Origin: Spirochaetales bacterium
GTDB lineage: Bacteria; Spirochaetota; Spirochaetia; Sphaerochaetales; Sphaerochaetaceae
Assembly: GCA_028722305.1 (NCBI GenBank)
Contig: JAQYHB010000054.1
Coordinates: forward strand, 27,347-91,346
Length of the DNA stretch: 64,000 nucleotides
Reading direction: 5' to 3'
The translations under genes and the position numbers were made by a program. Below, in pieces: positions 28,066 through 37,449 of this stretch. The notes under the pieces are model-generated. The model was not told where the DNA came from. It searched no databases and saw only the letters and a program-made list of their open reading frames with translations. Within the stretch, counting starts at the first letter, position 1; every line of letters starts with the position of its first letter.

Positions 28066-30570
28066 ATGGTAAAGAACGAGCTCACTCCGCTAGGGCGGAA
28101 AATTTTTCTCGATCGGTACGCGCTGAAAGACGTGCAAAAGAAGACTCTTGCGGTCGGCGATATCGTCGTCGCTGTCAGCAACCCGAAAACCAGCCAGCGT
28201 GAAATCGGCACGGTGACCGCGAAAAATGGGGAAGACATCACGGTCAAGCTGGATGACGGGGCCGTCATCTCCGTGAAGATGGACCAGATTGACAAACCGC
28301 TGGAGACCAAGCCGGAGGAGATGCAGGCCCGTGTCGCACGTGGCATTGCCAGCCAGGAGAAGCCAGGGGTCCGCGCCAAATGGGAGAAGGAGTTTGCTTG
28401 GCTTCTTGACGACTGGAAGTTCGTCCCCGGCGGCCGCATTTTGACCGGCGCGGGCACCGACCAGAAGCTGACCTATTTCAATTGCTATGTCATCCCCTCT
28501 CCGAAGGACTCCCGCCATGGAATCATGGAAAGCCTCGGACAGATGACGGAGATCATGAGCCGGGGTGGCGGTGTCGGCATGAACCTGAGCTCGCTCCGCC
28601 CCCGCCACAGCTACGTCAAGGGGGTCAACGGCCGTTCCTCCGGATCGGTCAGCTGGGGGGCGCTCTTCTCCTTTGTCACCGGTCTGATCGAACAGGGGGG
28701 CAGCCGCCGCGGCGCGCTGATGCTGATCCTCGACGTCTGGCACCCGGATGTGCTGGACTTCATCAACAGCAAGCGGGAAATGGGCAGGATCACCAACGCC
28801 AATATCTCTGTCGGCATCACCGATGACTTCATGGCGGCCGTCAAGGCCGACAAGGATTGGGCCTTGGTCTTCCCGGATACCCAGGATCCGGCCTATGACA
28901 CGAAGTGGGATGGAGACCTGAACGAGTGGAAGAAGAACGGTGGCAAGGTCATCGTCTACAAGACCGTCAAGGCCCGTGACATCTGGAACAACATCATCGA
29001 GAGCGCATGGGCGAGCGCCGAGCCGGGGGTCTTCTTCATCGATCGTTACAACAAGATGAGCAACTCCTGGTACTACTGCACGATCCACAGTACCAACCCC
29101 TGTGGCGAGCAGGGCCTTCCCCCGTGGGGCGTCTGCAACCTTGGTTCCATCAATCTTTCCCGGTTCGTCGAGAACAAGCAGGTCAAGTGGGATGACCTTG
29201 CCCGTGTCGTGCACGACTCGGTCCGCTTCCTGGATAATGTCATAGACGACACACCCTACTTCTTCGAGCAGAACCGCCAGCGCCAGCAGTCGGAGCGCCG
29301 CATCGGACTGGGAACCATGGGCCTTGCGGACATGCTGATCCACCTGGAGCTTGGTTACGGAAGCGACGAGTCGCTGAAGTTCATCGACAAGCTATACAAG
29401 TTCATTTGCGTCGAGGCCTATCGCGAGAGCGCGGAGCTGGCCCAGGAAAAGGGTAAGTTCCAGCACTTTGACGCCGACAAACTGTTGGAGAGCGGCTTCA
29501 TGAAGCAGATGCCGGAGGATATCCGGCAGCTGGTCAGGGAGAAGGGCCTGCGCAACGTCACGCTGCTCACCCAGGCCCCGACCGGGACGACAGGAACGAT
29601 GGTCAACACGTCGACCGGCATTGAACCCTATTACTACTGGGAGTGGGAACGCAAAGGCCGCATGGGTACCAACATCGAGCGTGTCAAGGTCTACGACGAG
29701 TGGGTCAAAGCCCACCCGGGCCAGAAACGGCCGGCCTACTTTGTCAGCGCCATGGACCTTTCTCCGGAAGGGCACGTGCGCGTCCAGGCTGCCATCCAGA
29801 AATGGGTGGACTCCTCGATCTCGAAGACCTGCAACACTCCAAGGGACTATACGGTCGAGCAGACCCGCAAGCTCTACGAGCTGATGTACGAGCTGGGATG
29901 CAAGGGCGGGACCACCTACCGTGACGGTTCGCGCGACACCCAGGTCCTGACAGCCAAGAAAGACGGCGAGAAGAAAAAAGAGGAGACAAAGCCGCAGGTG
30001 ATGGCCACGGCGGAGCCGAAGGCCCGCGTCAGGGCAAGCTATGTCAGCGGCATCACTTACCGCAAGTCTACTCCGATCGGTACTGCGTACGTGACGGTCA
30101 ACAGCGATGGCATGGATATGAAGAACCCCTTCGAGGTCTTCGTCAACGTCGGCAAGGCGGGAAGTGACGTCGCGGCTGACGCCGAGGGTCTCGGACGTCT
30201 GATCAGCCTAGTCCTGCGCATGCCCAGCCCGCTGACTCCGAAGCAGCGGACCGAGGCGATCATCGCCCAGCTCGGCGGTATCGGCAGCGGAAGGGCGATC
30301 GGTTTTGGCAAGAACCGTGTCTCCAGCCTTTCCGACGCCATCGCCCAAGTGCTGAAGGAGCATATCGGCCTGACCGAGGGCGACCAGAGCGCCCAGGCAG
30401 CGCACCTGCCCGATGCCGATGACGAGAAGGAGGAGAGCGGACAGCTCTCGCTGAACCTTCCGGTCAAAAACAGCATCAAGGCCGATATCTGTCCGGTCTG
30501 CGGCAATGCCACCTTCGTCAACATCGAGGGTTGCAAGAAGTGCTTCAGCTGCGGGCACAGCGAGTGCTGA
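28066..30570 (+). CDS. nrdJ: Class II (adenosylcobalamin-dependent) ribonucleotide reductase
   Basis: The 834-residue enzyme reduces ribonucleotides to deoxyribonucleotides with coenzyme B12 and needs no oxygen. The active-site region includes YFNCYVIPSP (first cysteine), NPCGEQGLPPWGVCNLGS (radical cysteine region) and TQAPTGTTGTM. The C-terminus carries a zinc-ribbon-like tail CPVCGN ... CKKCFSCGHSEC, typical of NrdJ. I chose ATG 28066 (GGAG about 11 nt upstream), because the 30 residues ahead of it in the open frame are not NrdJ-like and cover the NrdR boxes. A class III enzyme is encoded at 51157. Confidence 0.93.
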   Translation: MVKNELTPLGRKIFLDRYALKDVQKKTLAVGDIVVAVSNPKTSQREIGTVTAKNGEDITVKLDDGAVISVKMDQIDKPLETKPEEMQARVARGIASQEKPGVRAKWEKEFAWLLDDWKFVPGGRILTGAGTDQKLTYFNCYVIPSPKDSRHGIMESLGQMTEIMSRGGGVGMNLSSLRPRHSYVKGVNGRSSGSVSWGALFSFVTGLIEQGGSRRGALMLILDVWHPDVLDFINSKREMGRITNANISVGITDDFMAAVKADKDWALVFPDTQDPAYDTKWDGDLNEWKKNGGKVIVYKTVKARDIWNNIIESAWASAEPGVFFIDRYNKMSNSWYYCTIHSTNPCGEQGLPPWGVCNLGSINLSRFVENKQVKWDDLARVVHDSVRFLDNVIDDTPYFFEQNRQRQQSERRIGLGTMGLADMLIHLELGYGSDESLKFIDKLYKFICVEAYRESAELAQEKGKFQHFDADKLLESGFMKQMPEDIRQLVREKGLRNVTLLTQAPTGTTGTMVNTSTGIEPYYYWEWERKGRMGTNIERVKVYDEWVKAHPGQKRPAYFVSAMDLSPEGHVRVQAAIQKWVDSSISKTCNTPRDYTVEQTRKLYELMYELGCKGGTTYRDGSRDTQVLTAKKDGEKKKEETKPQVMATAEPKARVRASYVSGITYRKSTPIGTAYVTVNSDGMDMKNPFEVFVNVGKAGSDVAADAEGLGRLISLVLRMPSPLTPKQRTEAIIAQLGGIGSGRAIGFGKNRVSSLSDAIAQVLKEHIGLTEGDQSAQAAHLPDADDEKEESGQLSLNLPVKNSIKADICPVCGNATFVNIEGCKKCFSCGHSEC

Positions 30571-30762
30571 TCTTGTAGGACGAAGTTTCCGCGCCCCTGG
30601 GGAATCGCAACTCCTTCCCGGGGGCGCTTCTGTATCCACGGTTGATTGCCCATGGCATTGGGCCCTCCCAGGAATAAAGGCATGGTGCCCTTCCTACGTC
30701 TTGTGGACGCGGCCTTCGTGCCGTTCTTTTCCATTCGCGCATGGTTGCGGCATCCTTGGGGC

Positions 30763-30795
30763 AGGGCAAGGAGAGGCGCTTGCCCTGACTTTTTT
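30763..30795 (+). terminator. Rho-independent terminator with no gene directly before it
   Basis: The stem AGGGCAAG / CTTGCCCT (8 bp) with an 8-nt loop is followed by gac and six T. It lies about 190 bp after the nrdJ stop, so it is either a back-up terminator for nrdJ or the end of an unannotated short transcript. Confidence 0.8.
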
Positions 30796-30830
30796 CCATG
30801 CGGGCTCTCGGAACCGCCATTCCCAATGTG

Positions 30831-30859
30831 TTGCAAACATACGGGCTATGAAGTAAAAT
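30831..30859 (+). promoter_or_regulatory. PFOR promoter
   Basis: -35 TTGCAA (30831-30836), an exact 17-bp spacer and -10 TAAAAT (30854-30859) give a leader of about 95 nt before the PFOR start. Confidence 0.65.
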
Positions 30860-30961
30860 GAATTTGCTTAAATGGGGGTATTGTGCCCTCGTTTTGTCGT
30901 GTTGTTTGTAAATTGGATGTCTGCAAGGACGATTCAAATTTTCTAGAAAATGGAGTGTAAA

Positions 30962-33900
30962 ATGGGTAACAAGAATTTGGTTACTATCGATGGCAACACC
31001 GCTGCCGCGCACATCGCGTATGCCTTCAGCGAAGTTGCCGCGATCTACCCGATTACCCCGAGCTCGCCTATGGGCGAGTATGCGGATTCCTGGGCCAGCA
31101 CTGGCCGCAAGAACCTGTGGGGTAAGAAGGTCGAGATCATGGAGATGGAGTCCGAAGCTGGCGCCGCTGGCGCTGTCCATGGCTCTCTGGCGGCTGGTGC
31201 CCTGACCACCACGTTCACCGCGAGCCAGGGCCTGCTGCTGATGATTCCGAACATGTACAAGATCGCCGGCGAGATGATTCCGACTGTCTTCCACGTGTCC
31301 GCTCGTTCTTTGGCCGCTCAGTCTCTGTCTATTTTCGGTGATCACAGCGATGTCATGGCCTGCCGCGCCACTGGTTTCGCCATGACGGTTGGTGGCAGCA
31401 TCCAGGAAACCATGGATATGGCTCTTGTTGCCCATCTGTCCACCCTCAAGGCTCAGGTTCCGTTCCTCAACTTCTTTGATGGATTCCGCACCTCCCACGA
31501 GTACGAAACCGTCGAGAACATCGAGTACGAGGACATCAAGCCGCTTGTCGAGGAGAAGTACATCGAGAGATTCCGCCAGAGAGCTCAGCGTCCTGAGCAT
31601 CCGGCTCTCAAGGTCGCTTCCCAGAACGAGGATGTCTACTTCCAGGGTCGTGAGACGGTCAACCCGTACTACGACGCTGTTCCTGAGATTGTCCAGGAGT
31701 ATATGGACAAGATCGCCAAGGTTACCGGCAGACAGTACCATCTGTTCGACTATGTCGGTGATCCCGAGGCTACCGATGTCGTGATCGTCATGGGTTCCGG
31801 TGCCTGCACCTGCGAGTGGGCCAGCAAGTACCTGAACGCCCATGGCAAGAAGACCGGCGTCCTGAAGGTCAGACTCTACAGACCGTTCAGCGCCAAGGCT
31901 TTCTGCGCCGCCCTTCCGGCAAGTGTCAAGCGCATTGCCGTGCTCGACCGCACCAAGGAGCCCGGTTCTCTCGGCGAGCCGCTGTATCTCGACGTTGTCG
32001 CCGCCCTCAACCAGATGGGCCGCACCAACATCATGGTCATCGGAGGCCGCTTCGGCCTGTCCAGCAAGGACTTCCCGCCGAACCACGCCGCCGCCGTCTT
32101 CGAGCATCTGGCCAGCGACGATCCGTTCAACAACTTCACCGTCGGTATCAATGATGATGTGACCCACAGGTCCATCAAGATTGGCGCCCCGATCGATGTC
32201 GCTCCGGCCGGCACTGTCGCCTGCTTGTTCTGGGGCCTCGGTTCCGATGGTACTGTCGGCGCCAACAAGAACTCCGTCAAGATCATCGGCAACTACGCCC
32301 ACATGAATGCCCAGGCCTACTTCGCCTACGACTCCAAGAAGTCCGGTGGCATCACCGTGAGCCACCTGCGCTTTGGAAAGGGCAACCTGGACATGCCGTG
32401 GCTGATCGACCACGCCGATTTCGTCGCCTGCCACAACCCGGCCTACGTTGGTCGTTACGACCTGCTGAAGCCGCTGAAGGAGAATGGCGTCTTCTTGCTC
32501 AACAGCCAAGTTCCTGCCGACAAGGTGTTCGAGAGCCTGACCCGCGACATGCAGGAGACCATCATCAAGAAGCACATCCACTTCTACAGCATCGATGCTC
32601 TGGCCATTTCCGAGAAGGTCGGCCTTGGTTCGAGAATCAACACGGTCATGCAGGCCGCTTTCTTCGCGATTTCCAAGGTTATTCCTGATCAGGCCCAGGC
32701 TATCAGCTACATCAAGCAGTACATTGAGAAGACCTTCTCCAGAAAGGGTGAGAAAGTCGTCAAGATGAACTGGGCTGCAGTTGACGCCGCCAGCGATGCC
32801 CTGAAGGAGATTGCCATCCCTGCCACCATCACCAAGAGCTACGAGCCGAAACCGTTGCTTCCGGCCAACCTGCCTGATGATGTCAAGGAGTATGCCAAGA
32901 AGATCATGGAGCCGTGCTTCCATATGCAGGGTGACTCCATTCCTGTCAGCGCGATGAGCTTCGACGGCAAGGTTCCGACCAACACCGCCAGACTCGAGAA
33001 GCGTGGTGTCGCCCCGTTCGTTCCTGCGTGGGATTCTACCAAGTGCATCCAGTGCATGCAGTGCGTGCAGTCTTGTCCGCATGCCGCCATCCGTGGCAAG
33101 CAGATTGAGCCGGCACTCCTCGAGAAGGCTCCGAAGACCTTCACCGTCATCAAGAGCAACACCAAGAACGACAAGAACCTGCAGTTCAGAATCCAGGTGT
33201 ATCCTGAGGACTGCCAGGGTTGTGGCGTCTGTGTCGTGACCTGCCCCGCCAAGGAGAAGGCCCTGGCCATGGTGCCGACGGTTGACGCTCGCAAGGCTGG
33301 TGAGGACACCAACTGCGACTTCTTCGAGACCCTGCCGTACAACACCGAGGGAACCAACCCGAGCACCATCAAGGGACTGCAGCTGAAGAGACCGTTCTTC
33401 GAGTTCAGCGGTGCCTGTGCCGGATGTGGCGAGACCCCGTACATCAAGATGCTGACCCAGATTTGTGGTGAGAGAATGGTCGTCGCCAACGCGACTGGTT
33501 GTTCTTCCATCTACTCCGGTACCTTCCCGGTCACCGCGTATTGCAAGCGCGAGGATGGACGTGGTCCGGCATGGGGCAACAGCTTGTTCGAGGACAACGC
33601 CGAGTATGGTCTTGGCATGAGGCTGGCAATCGACAGCAACCGCCACCAGCTGCAGGTCTACATCGAGCAGTACAAGGCCCAGGCTGACGCTGACAAGGAT
33701 GTGCTTGCCGCGATCGAGAAGGCCGAAGCCCTGTGGGAGGATAACTCCGAGGCGTCCATCGAGGCCCAGAAGGCTGTGCAGGCTGCCCTGGCCAAGGCCA
33801 AGGCGACCGACGAGCAGACCAAGTATCTGCTTGCCAAGCTGGTTGAGCTGCAGGATTACTTCTCCGAGAAGACCGTCTGCATCATCGGTGGTGATGGATG

Positions 33901-34507
33901 GGCCTACGATATCGGCTACGGTGGCGTCGACCACGTGCTGGCCTCCGGCCGCAACGTGAAGGTGCTCGTCGTCGATACCGAGGTGTACTCCAACACCGGT
34001 GGACAGGCTTCCAAGTCGACTCCTATCGCCGCCGTCGCCAAATTCGCGAACAGTGGTAAAGTCGTTGGCAAGAAGAACATGGGCTTCATGTGCATGAGCT
34101 ACGGCTATGTCTATGTCGCTTCCATCGCTCTTGGCGCCAACCGTGTCCAGGCCCAGAAGGCTCTGCAGGAAGCTGTGGCTTACAATGGTCCCGCCATTGT
34201 CTTCTGCTACGCTCCTTGTATCAACCATGGTCTGAACATGACCTACAGCCAGGCTGAGGAGAAGAAGGCCGTTGATTGTGGTTACTGGCCGCTTTACACC
34301 TATAACCCGGATCTTCCTGAAGGCAAGAAGTTCACTTGGAGCACCAAGCCTGCGACTCAGCCGTATCAGGATTTCCTCAATGGCGAGGTTCGTTACACCT
34401 CTCTCAGAAAGACCAACCCCGAGCATGCGGACGAGCTCTTCGCGAAGGCCGCTGCCGACGCGGCTCATCGCATGAGCTTCTACGAGAAGGTTGGACCTCT
34501 GATGTGA
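30962..34507 (+). CDS. nifJ: Pyruvate:ferredoxin (flavodoxin) oxidoreductase
   Basis: The 1181-residue single-chain enzyme converts pyruvate plus CoA to acetyl-CoA, CO2 and reduced ferredoxin, the central step of anaerobic fermentation. Domains in order: the pyruvate-binding domain with AIYPITPSSPMGEYAD near residue 25, the central domains, a two-cluster ferredoxin domain with CIQCMQCVQSCP near 695 and CQGCGVCVVTCP near 751, then the TPP domain with CAGCGETPY near 818, ATGCSSIYSG, GDGWAYDIGYGG near 977 and VYSNTGGQASKSTP. The length is normal. I chose ATG 30962, with GGAG six nt upstream, over ATG 30950. Strongly biased codon use suggests high expression. Confidence 0.96.
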   Translation: MGNKNLVTIDGNTAAAHIAYAFSEVAAIYPITPSSPMGEYADSWASTGRKNLWGKKVEIMEMESEAGAAGAVHGSLAAGALTTTFTASQGLLLMIPNMYKIAGEMIPTVFHVSARSLAAQSLSIFGDHSDVMACRATGFAMTVGGSIQETMDMALVAHLSTLKAQVPFLNFFDGFRTSHEYETVENIEYEDIKPLVEEKYIERFRQRAQRPEHPALKVASQNEDVYFQGRETVNPYYDAVPEIVQEYMDKIAKVTGRQYHLFDYVGDPEATDVVIVMGSGACTCEWASKYLNAHGKKTGVLKVRLYRPFSAKAFCAALPASVKRIAVLDRTKEPGSLGEPLYLDVVAALNQMGRTNIMVIGGRFGLSSKDFPPNHAAAVFEHLASDDPFNNFTVGINDDVTHRSIKIGAPIDVAPAGTVACLFWGLGSDGTVGANKNSVKIIGNYAHMNAQAYFAYDSKKSGGITVSHLRFGKGNLDMPWLIDHADFVACHNPAYVGRYDLLKPLKENGVFLLNSQVPADKVFESLTRDMQETIIKKHIHFYSIDALAISEKVGLGSRINTVMQAAFFAISKVIPDQAQAISYIKQYIEKTFSRKGEKVVKMNWAAVDAASDALKEIAIPATITKSYEPKPLLPANLPDDVKEYAKKIMEPCFHMQGDSIPVSAMSFDGKVPTNTARLEKRGVAPFVPAWDSTKCIQCMQCVQSCPHAAIRGKQIEPALLEKAPKTFTVIKSNTKNDKNLQFRIQVYPEDCQGCGVCVVTCPAKEKALAMVPTVDARKAGEDTNCDFFETLPYNTEGTNPSTIKGLQLKRPFFEFSGACAGCGETPYIKMLTQICGERMVVANATGCSSIYSGTFPVTAYCKREDGRGPAWGNSLFEDNAEYGLGMRLAIDSNRHQLQVYIEQYKAQADADKDVLAAIEKAEALWEDNSEASIEAQKAVQAALAKAKATDEQTKYLLAKLVELQDYFSEKTVCIIGGDGWAYDIGYGGVDHVLASGRNVKVLVVDTEVYSNTGGQASKSTPIAAVAKFANSGKVVGKKNMGFMCMSYGYVYVASIALGANRVQAQKALQEAVAYNGPAIVFCYAPCINHGLNMTYSQAEEKKAVDCGYWPLYTYNPDLPEGKKFTWSTKPATQPYQDFLNGEVRYTSLRKTNPEHADELFAKAAADAAHRMSFYEKVGPLM

Positions 34508-34531
34508 GATCCGATTACCGCAAGGTAAACG

Positions 34532-34566
34532 ATCGGGCACTCCGTAAGGGGTGCCCGATTTTGTTT
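34532..34566 (+). terminator. Terminator of PFOR gene
   Basis: A 12-bp stem ATCGGGCACTCC / GGGGTGCCCGAT (one T-G pair) with GTAA loop is followed by TTTGTTT. Confidence 0.9.
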
Positions 34567-34619
34567 CATAGCACCAAAGGCTTCTATACTCCAAAGTGGT
34601 TTTCCTGTAAGGTGGAACC

Positions 34620-36857
34620 ATGAAGCATCTGTGTGTACTGGTGATGGTATGTGTCGTCTTGAGCCCGCTTTCAGCCGAGGGAGGAAAGGTCGCGGTGGTT
34701 CTCGGGGGTGGTGGAGCGCGTGGCTACGCCGAGGTCGCGCTTCTTGAGAAGCTGGAAGCTTATGGCATTCCGGTCGACATGGTCCTGGGAACCAGTATCG
34801 GCGCTTTAATCGGTAGCATGTACGCCACCGGTTACACGCCGAGCCAGATAGCTGGATACGTGCAATCCCATAATATCCTTGATATCGTCCTGAAACCTGT
34901 TTCCCCGCGGGTGCCCACCTTCTCCGGACCTCAGGAAAAGCACAATGGCAACATCATCTCCCTTTCCTTTGGGAACCACGAGGTGGGGGAGTTCTCCAAT
35001 CTCTCCGAGGACAACGCGGTGCTGGCCATGATGAACGAGCTGTACGGAAGCAAAGCAGGCATCACAGATTTCGACCAGTTGGACATCCCTTTCCGTGCAG
35101 TGGCGACCGACGCGCTGACCGGAGGGAGAATCGTGTATGACCACGGATCTCTGGTGACAGCCGTGCGTTCCAGCCTTTCCATCCCGTTGGTCTTCGCTCC
35201 CTATCCGCAGGAGAACGGTTCCTACGCCATAGATGGCGGCATGGTGGACAACCTGCCGATTGATGTTGCCCGGGAACTGGGCGCGGATTATGTCATCGCC
35301 ATGGATGTCAGTCCCAACGCCAAGCCGACCCGCAAGGACATGCAGAGTTTTCTTGGCGTGGCTGGCAGGTTGCTGGCCATGATGACGCCGAGCATGGAGT
35401 ACCAGTACCCGGACGCGGACATCATGATTGTCCCGGACATCGAGAACAACATGCAGACCATGCTTGCCTTCGACAAGTTTTCCGACATGTACGTTGCCGG
35501 AAAAAAGGCGGTGGATGCGCATGAGGAGGAATTCCGCAGGCTAGCCTGGCAGTTACGCTCCGATGGCAGGGACTTGGTTCCCAAGGATCCGGACCGTCCC
35601 CAGTATTGGAACGAGGATGAACGGGTGATCCGCTCGGTAGAGGTGCATGACCGCTCGGAAGTGGAGCATGCCTTTGTCATTGGGCCGGAGGCCTTCCATT
35701 TCATGCTTGGCGAGAAACTGGACGAGAAGAATCGCCAGCGGTTGCTCAAATACCTGGATAGGGTGAAGTACAACAACAAGCTCTCCAGCATCAGCTACGA
35801 TGTGCGCCACGACGACAACCCCTACAGCGAGACGCTGTTGATCAACTACGAGTACTATGACATTCCCACCAACCGCTTCCAGCTCTCTGCCTACGGCTCG
35901 CTGGGCTTCTCCAACAACAACTACGTCAGCGACTCGCCGATGTGGTTGGGCCTCCAGTTCCGTGAGACATTCCTTTTCTCCGAGGTGACCAAGCACAAGT
36001 TCGACTTTACCGTCGACCTGCGACAGGGTACCATCTCATCGTTGCTGTTGGGGGCATGGGTGCCGGTGATGACGACCAACTCCCACCAGATTCTCATGGG
36101 AATCGAGGGAATGGCTGGAATCGGGAGTTACTCGATCCAAACCCACAACGCCAATTCGGAACGGCTTTCCCCTATCGACCGTGGAGGAGATTTGCAGGTA
36201 GGGCTTGCCTACAACTATGCCAACTTCCTGCAGCTTGAATTGCTTTCCGGATTCCGGAACATCTACGTGCACGAGCGGAAAAAGCAGTACAACATGGGCT
36301 ATGGCTCGATTGGCTTGGTGATCGATACCCGCATCCATCACAACGTGATCGAGAACGGTATCCGTTTCAGCGTGAAGGAGGAGACGGGCATCTATTTCCC
36401 GGATGACTTCTTCTGGTCGCTCCAAGGGGATTTCCGCCAGGATGTCGTTCTTGCCGGTGGCGTCCATATGGTTGGCTACGGATTCCGCTTCGACCTGCTC
36501 GACGGCCCGGAAGATTTGAACATGTCTTACGCCGACGTCGGCGGCTTCGACGGCGTACCGGGCTACCGTTACGGTACCCTGCGCAAAAGCAGTGCCCTTG
36601 CCATGGTCCGTTACCGCATGCGTCTTCCCGTCCAGTTCATTTTCCCGGTCTATTTCATCTCCCGTGTCGCCGGGGGCGTGATGGATGATTACGAGCCCTT
36701 CAAGGGGGAAAGGGGAGGCGCGTATTTCGACAACCGGAATTGGGATATAGGACTTGAGGCCGGTGTCGGCTTGCAGACACCGCTGGGAAACTGGGTTGCT
36801 CTGTTCGGCTATTCTGCGGACGGAAACATGAGCGTTTCCATCGGCATCATCGAATGA
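34620..36857 (+). CDS. Patatin-like phospholipase with C-terminal beta-barrel (type Vd autotransporter)
   Basis: The 745-residue protein has a signal peptide (MKHLCVLVMVCVVLSPLSA). The patatin domain has oxyanion hole GGGGARG (29-35), nucleophile Ser59 in GTSIG and catalytic Asp205 in AIDGGM. A POTRA-like link follows around residues 330-390. The remaining roughly 350 residues alternate in the manner of outer-membrane beta strands and end near MSVSIGIIE. This layout matches type Vd autotransporters such as PlpD of Pseudomonas, in which a lipase is displayed or released at the cell surface. The gene is monocistronic. Lipid cleavage is predicted from the intact Ser-Asp dyad; the target is unknown. 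Confidence 0.88.
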   Translation: MKHLCVLVMVCVVLSPLSAEGGKVAVVLGGGGARGYAEVALLEKLEAYGIPVDMVLGTSIGALIGSMYATGYTPSQIAGYVQSHNILDIVLKPVSPRVPTFSGPQEKHNGNIISLSFGNHEVGEFSNLSEDNAVLAMMNELYGSKAGITDFDQLDIPFRAVATDALTGGRIVYDHGSLVTAVRSSLSIPLVFAPYPQENGSYAIDGGMVDNLPIDVARELGADYVIAMDVSPNAKPTRKDMQSFLGVAGRLLAMMTPSMEYQYPDADIMIVPDIENNMQTMLAFDKFSDMYVAGKKAVDAHEEEFRRLAWQLRSDGRDLVPKDPDRPQYWNEDERVIRSVEVHDRSEVEHAFVIGPEAFHFMLGEKLDEKNRQRLLKYLDRVKYNNKLSSISYDVRHDDNPYSETLLINYEYYDIPTNRFQLSAYGSLGFSNNNYVSDSPMWLGLQFRETFLFSEVTKHKFDFTVDLRQGTISSLLLGAWVPVMTTNSHQILMGIEGMAGIGSYSIQTHNANSERLSPIDRGGDLQVGLAYNYANFLQLELLSGFRNIYVHERKKQYNMGYGSIGLVIDTRIHHNVIENGIRFSVKEETGIYFPDDFFWSLQGDFRQDVVLAGGVHMVGYGFRFDLLDGPEDLNMSYADVGGFDGVPGYRYGTLRKSSALAMVRYRMRLPVQFIFPVYFISRVAGGVMDDYEPFKGERGGAYFDNRNWDIGLEAGVGLQTPLGNWVALFGYSADGNMSVSIGIIE

Positions 36858-36867
36858 TATCCCACCA

Positions 36868-36895
36868 ACGGCCGGGAAGGTTTTCCGGCCGTTTT
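36868..36895 (+). terminator. Terminator of patatin gene
   Basis: The perfect stem ACGGCCGG / CCGGCCGT with a 9-nt loop is followed by TTTCC. Confidence 0.85.
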
Positions 36896-37206
36896 CCTCT
36901 GTTTTCCGCGAGAGGTTCGTCCAAACTTCGCCCAAAAGGCCCTTTTCGGTTTTTCCCGAGGACATCACGATCGGCGCGATAGCCATCCAACGAAATGACA
37001 TCTGCCATCTTGGGACATTTGCCGTTTCATTGTTCTGTCATAGCGGTTTTTCTCTGGAATTCTCGATATGTCAAGAGAATAGAAGGAAAACAAGTGGTGG
37101 AGCACGTTTGGACGAAGTATGTGCAATGTTCAAAGTGTGTACCATGTAGTAAAAACTTCTGACATTTGTAACTCTTTGAAATATAAAGAAATATATAAAA
37201 AATATC
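36896..37206 (+). other. AT-rich intergenic region without a recognised gene
   Basis: I see no coding signal here. The right half (37060-37206) is strongly AT-rich and leads into the promoter at 37207. Short open frames on either strand lack ribosome-binding sites and recognisable sequence. Confidence 0.5.
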
Positions 37207-37235
37207 TTGTCAACTTCGAATGTTGTATGTAATAT
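37207..37235 (+). promoter_or_regulatory. Strong sigma-70-type promoter of a short transcript
   Basis: -35 TTGTCA (37207-37212), exact 17-bp spacer, -10 TAATAT (37230-37235). A terminator lies only about 110 nt downstream. Confidence 0.6.
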
Positions 37236-37241
37236 GTATCT

Positions 37242-37354
37242 GTACCAAGAGACAGAACCTTCTTCCCTTCCTTGCACGATTATGGAAGAAGTGATAGGAA
37301 CAACGGGGGATGAGAGACCTGGGTGAGGAAAACACTCGGGTCTCTTCCTTTTCC
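37242..37354 (+). ncRNA. Candidate small RNA or attenuator leader (about 110 nt)
   Basis: A promoter at 37207-37235 and a rho-independent terminator at 37313-37354 (AGAGACC / GGTCTCT with inner GGGTG / CACTC pairing, then a pyrimidine-rich TTCCTTTTCC) bound a transcript with no supported gene. Inside, CTTCTTCC (37259-37266) pairs perfectly with GGAAGAAG (37284-37291), giving a two-hairpin RNA. The next gene starts at 37450, so the unit may be a free small RNA or a leader that attenuates the esterase gene. No known RNA family is recognised. Confidence 0.45.
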
Positions 37355-37449
37355 TCAGAGACGGAACCCACGAACGAGATTTTCCCTGCCATGGTATGGT
37401 ACATTTGGAAAGATGGGCCGCGGTGCGTCCCGTTATCAAGGATGAACGA

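Larger units (their letters stand above)
30571..30961 (+). other. Non-coding region between nrdJ and PFOR gene
   Basis: No gene is supported in these 391 bp. A long hairpin (GCGCCCC at 30591 region pairing with GGGGCGC near 30620) follows the nrdJ stop and may end that message. A second, clear terminator lies at 30763-30795, and the PFOR promoter at 30831-30859. The 130-odd bp between the two hairpins hold several short inverted repeats around GGGCCC but no recognisable RNA family. Confidence 0.5.

Noticed and set aside
30545..34621. Open frame of 1358 codons on the minus strand, antisense to PFOR
   Set aside because: The plus strand encodes a complete, unmistakable PFOR. The antisense frame has no recognisable domain or ribosome-binding site and arises from the strongly biased codons of a highly expressed gene.
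36858..37449. Short open frames on both strands between the patatin and esterase genes
   Set aside because: None has a ribosome-binding site or recognisable sequence; terminators and an RNA-like unit explain the region better.
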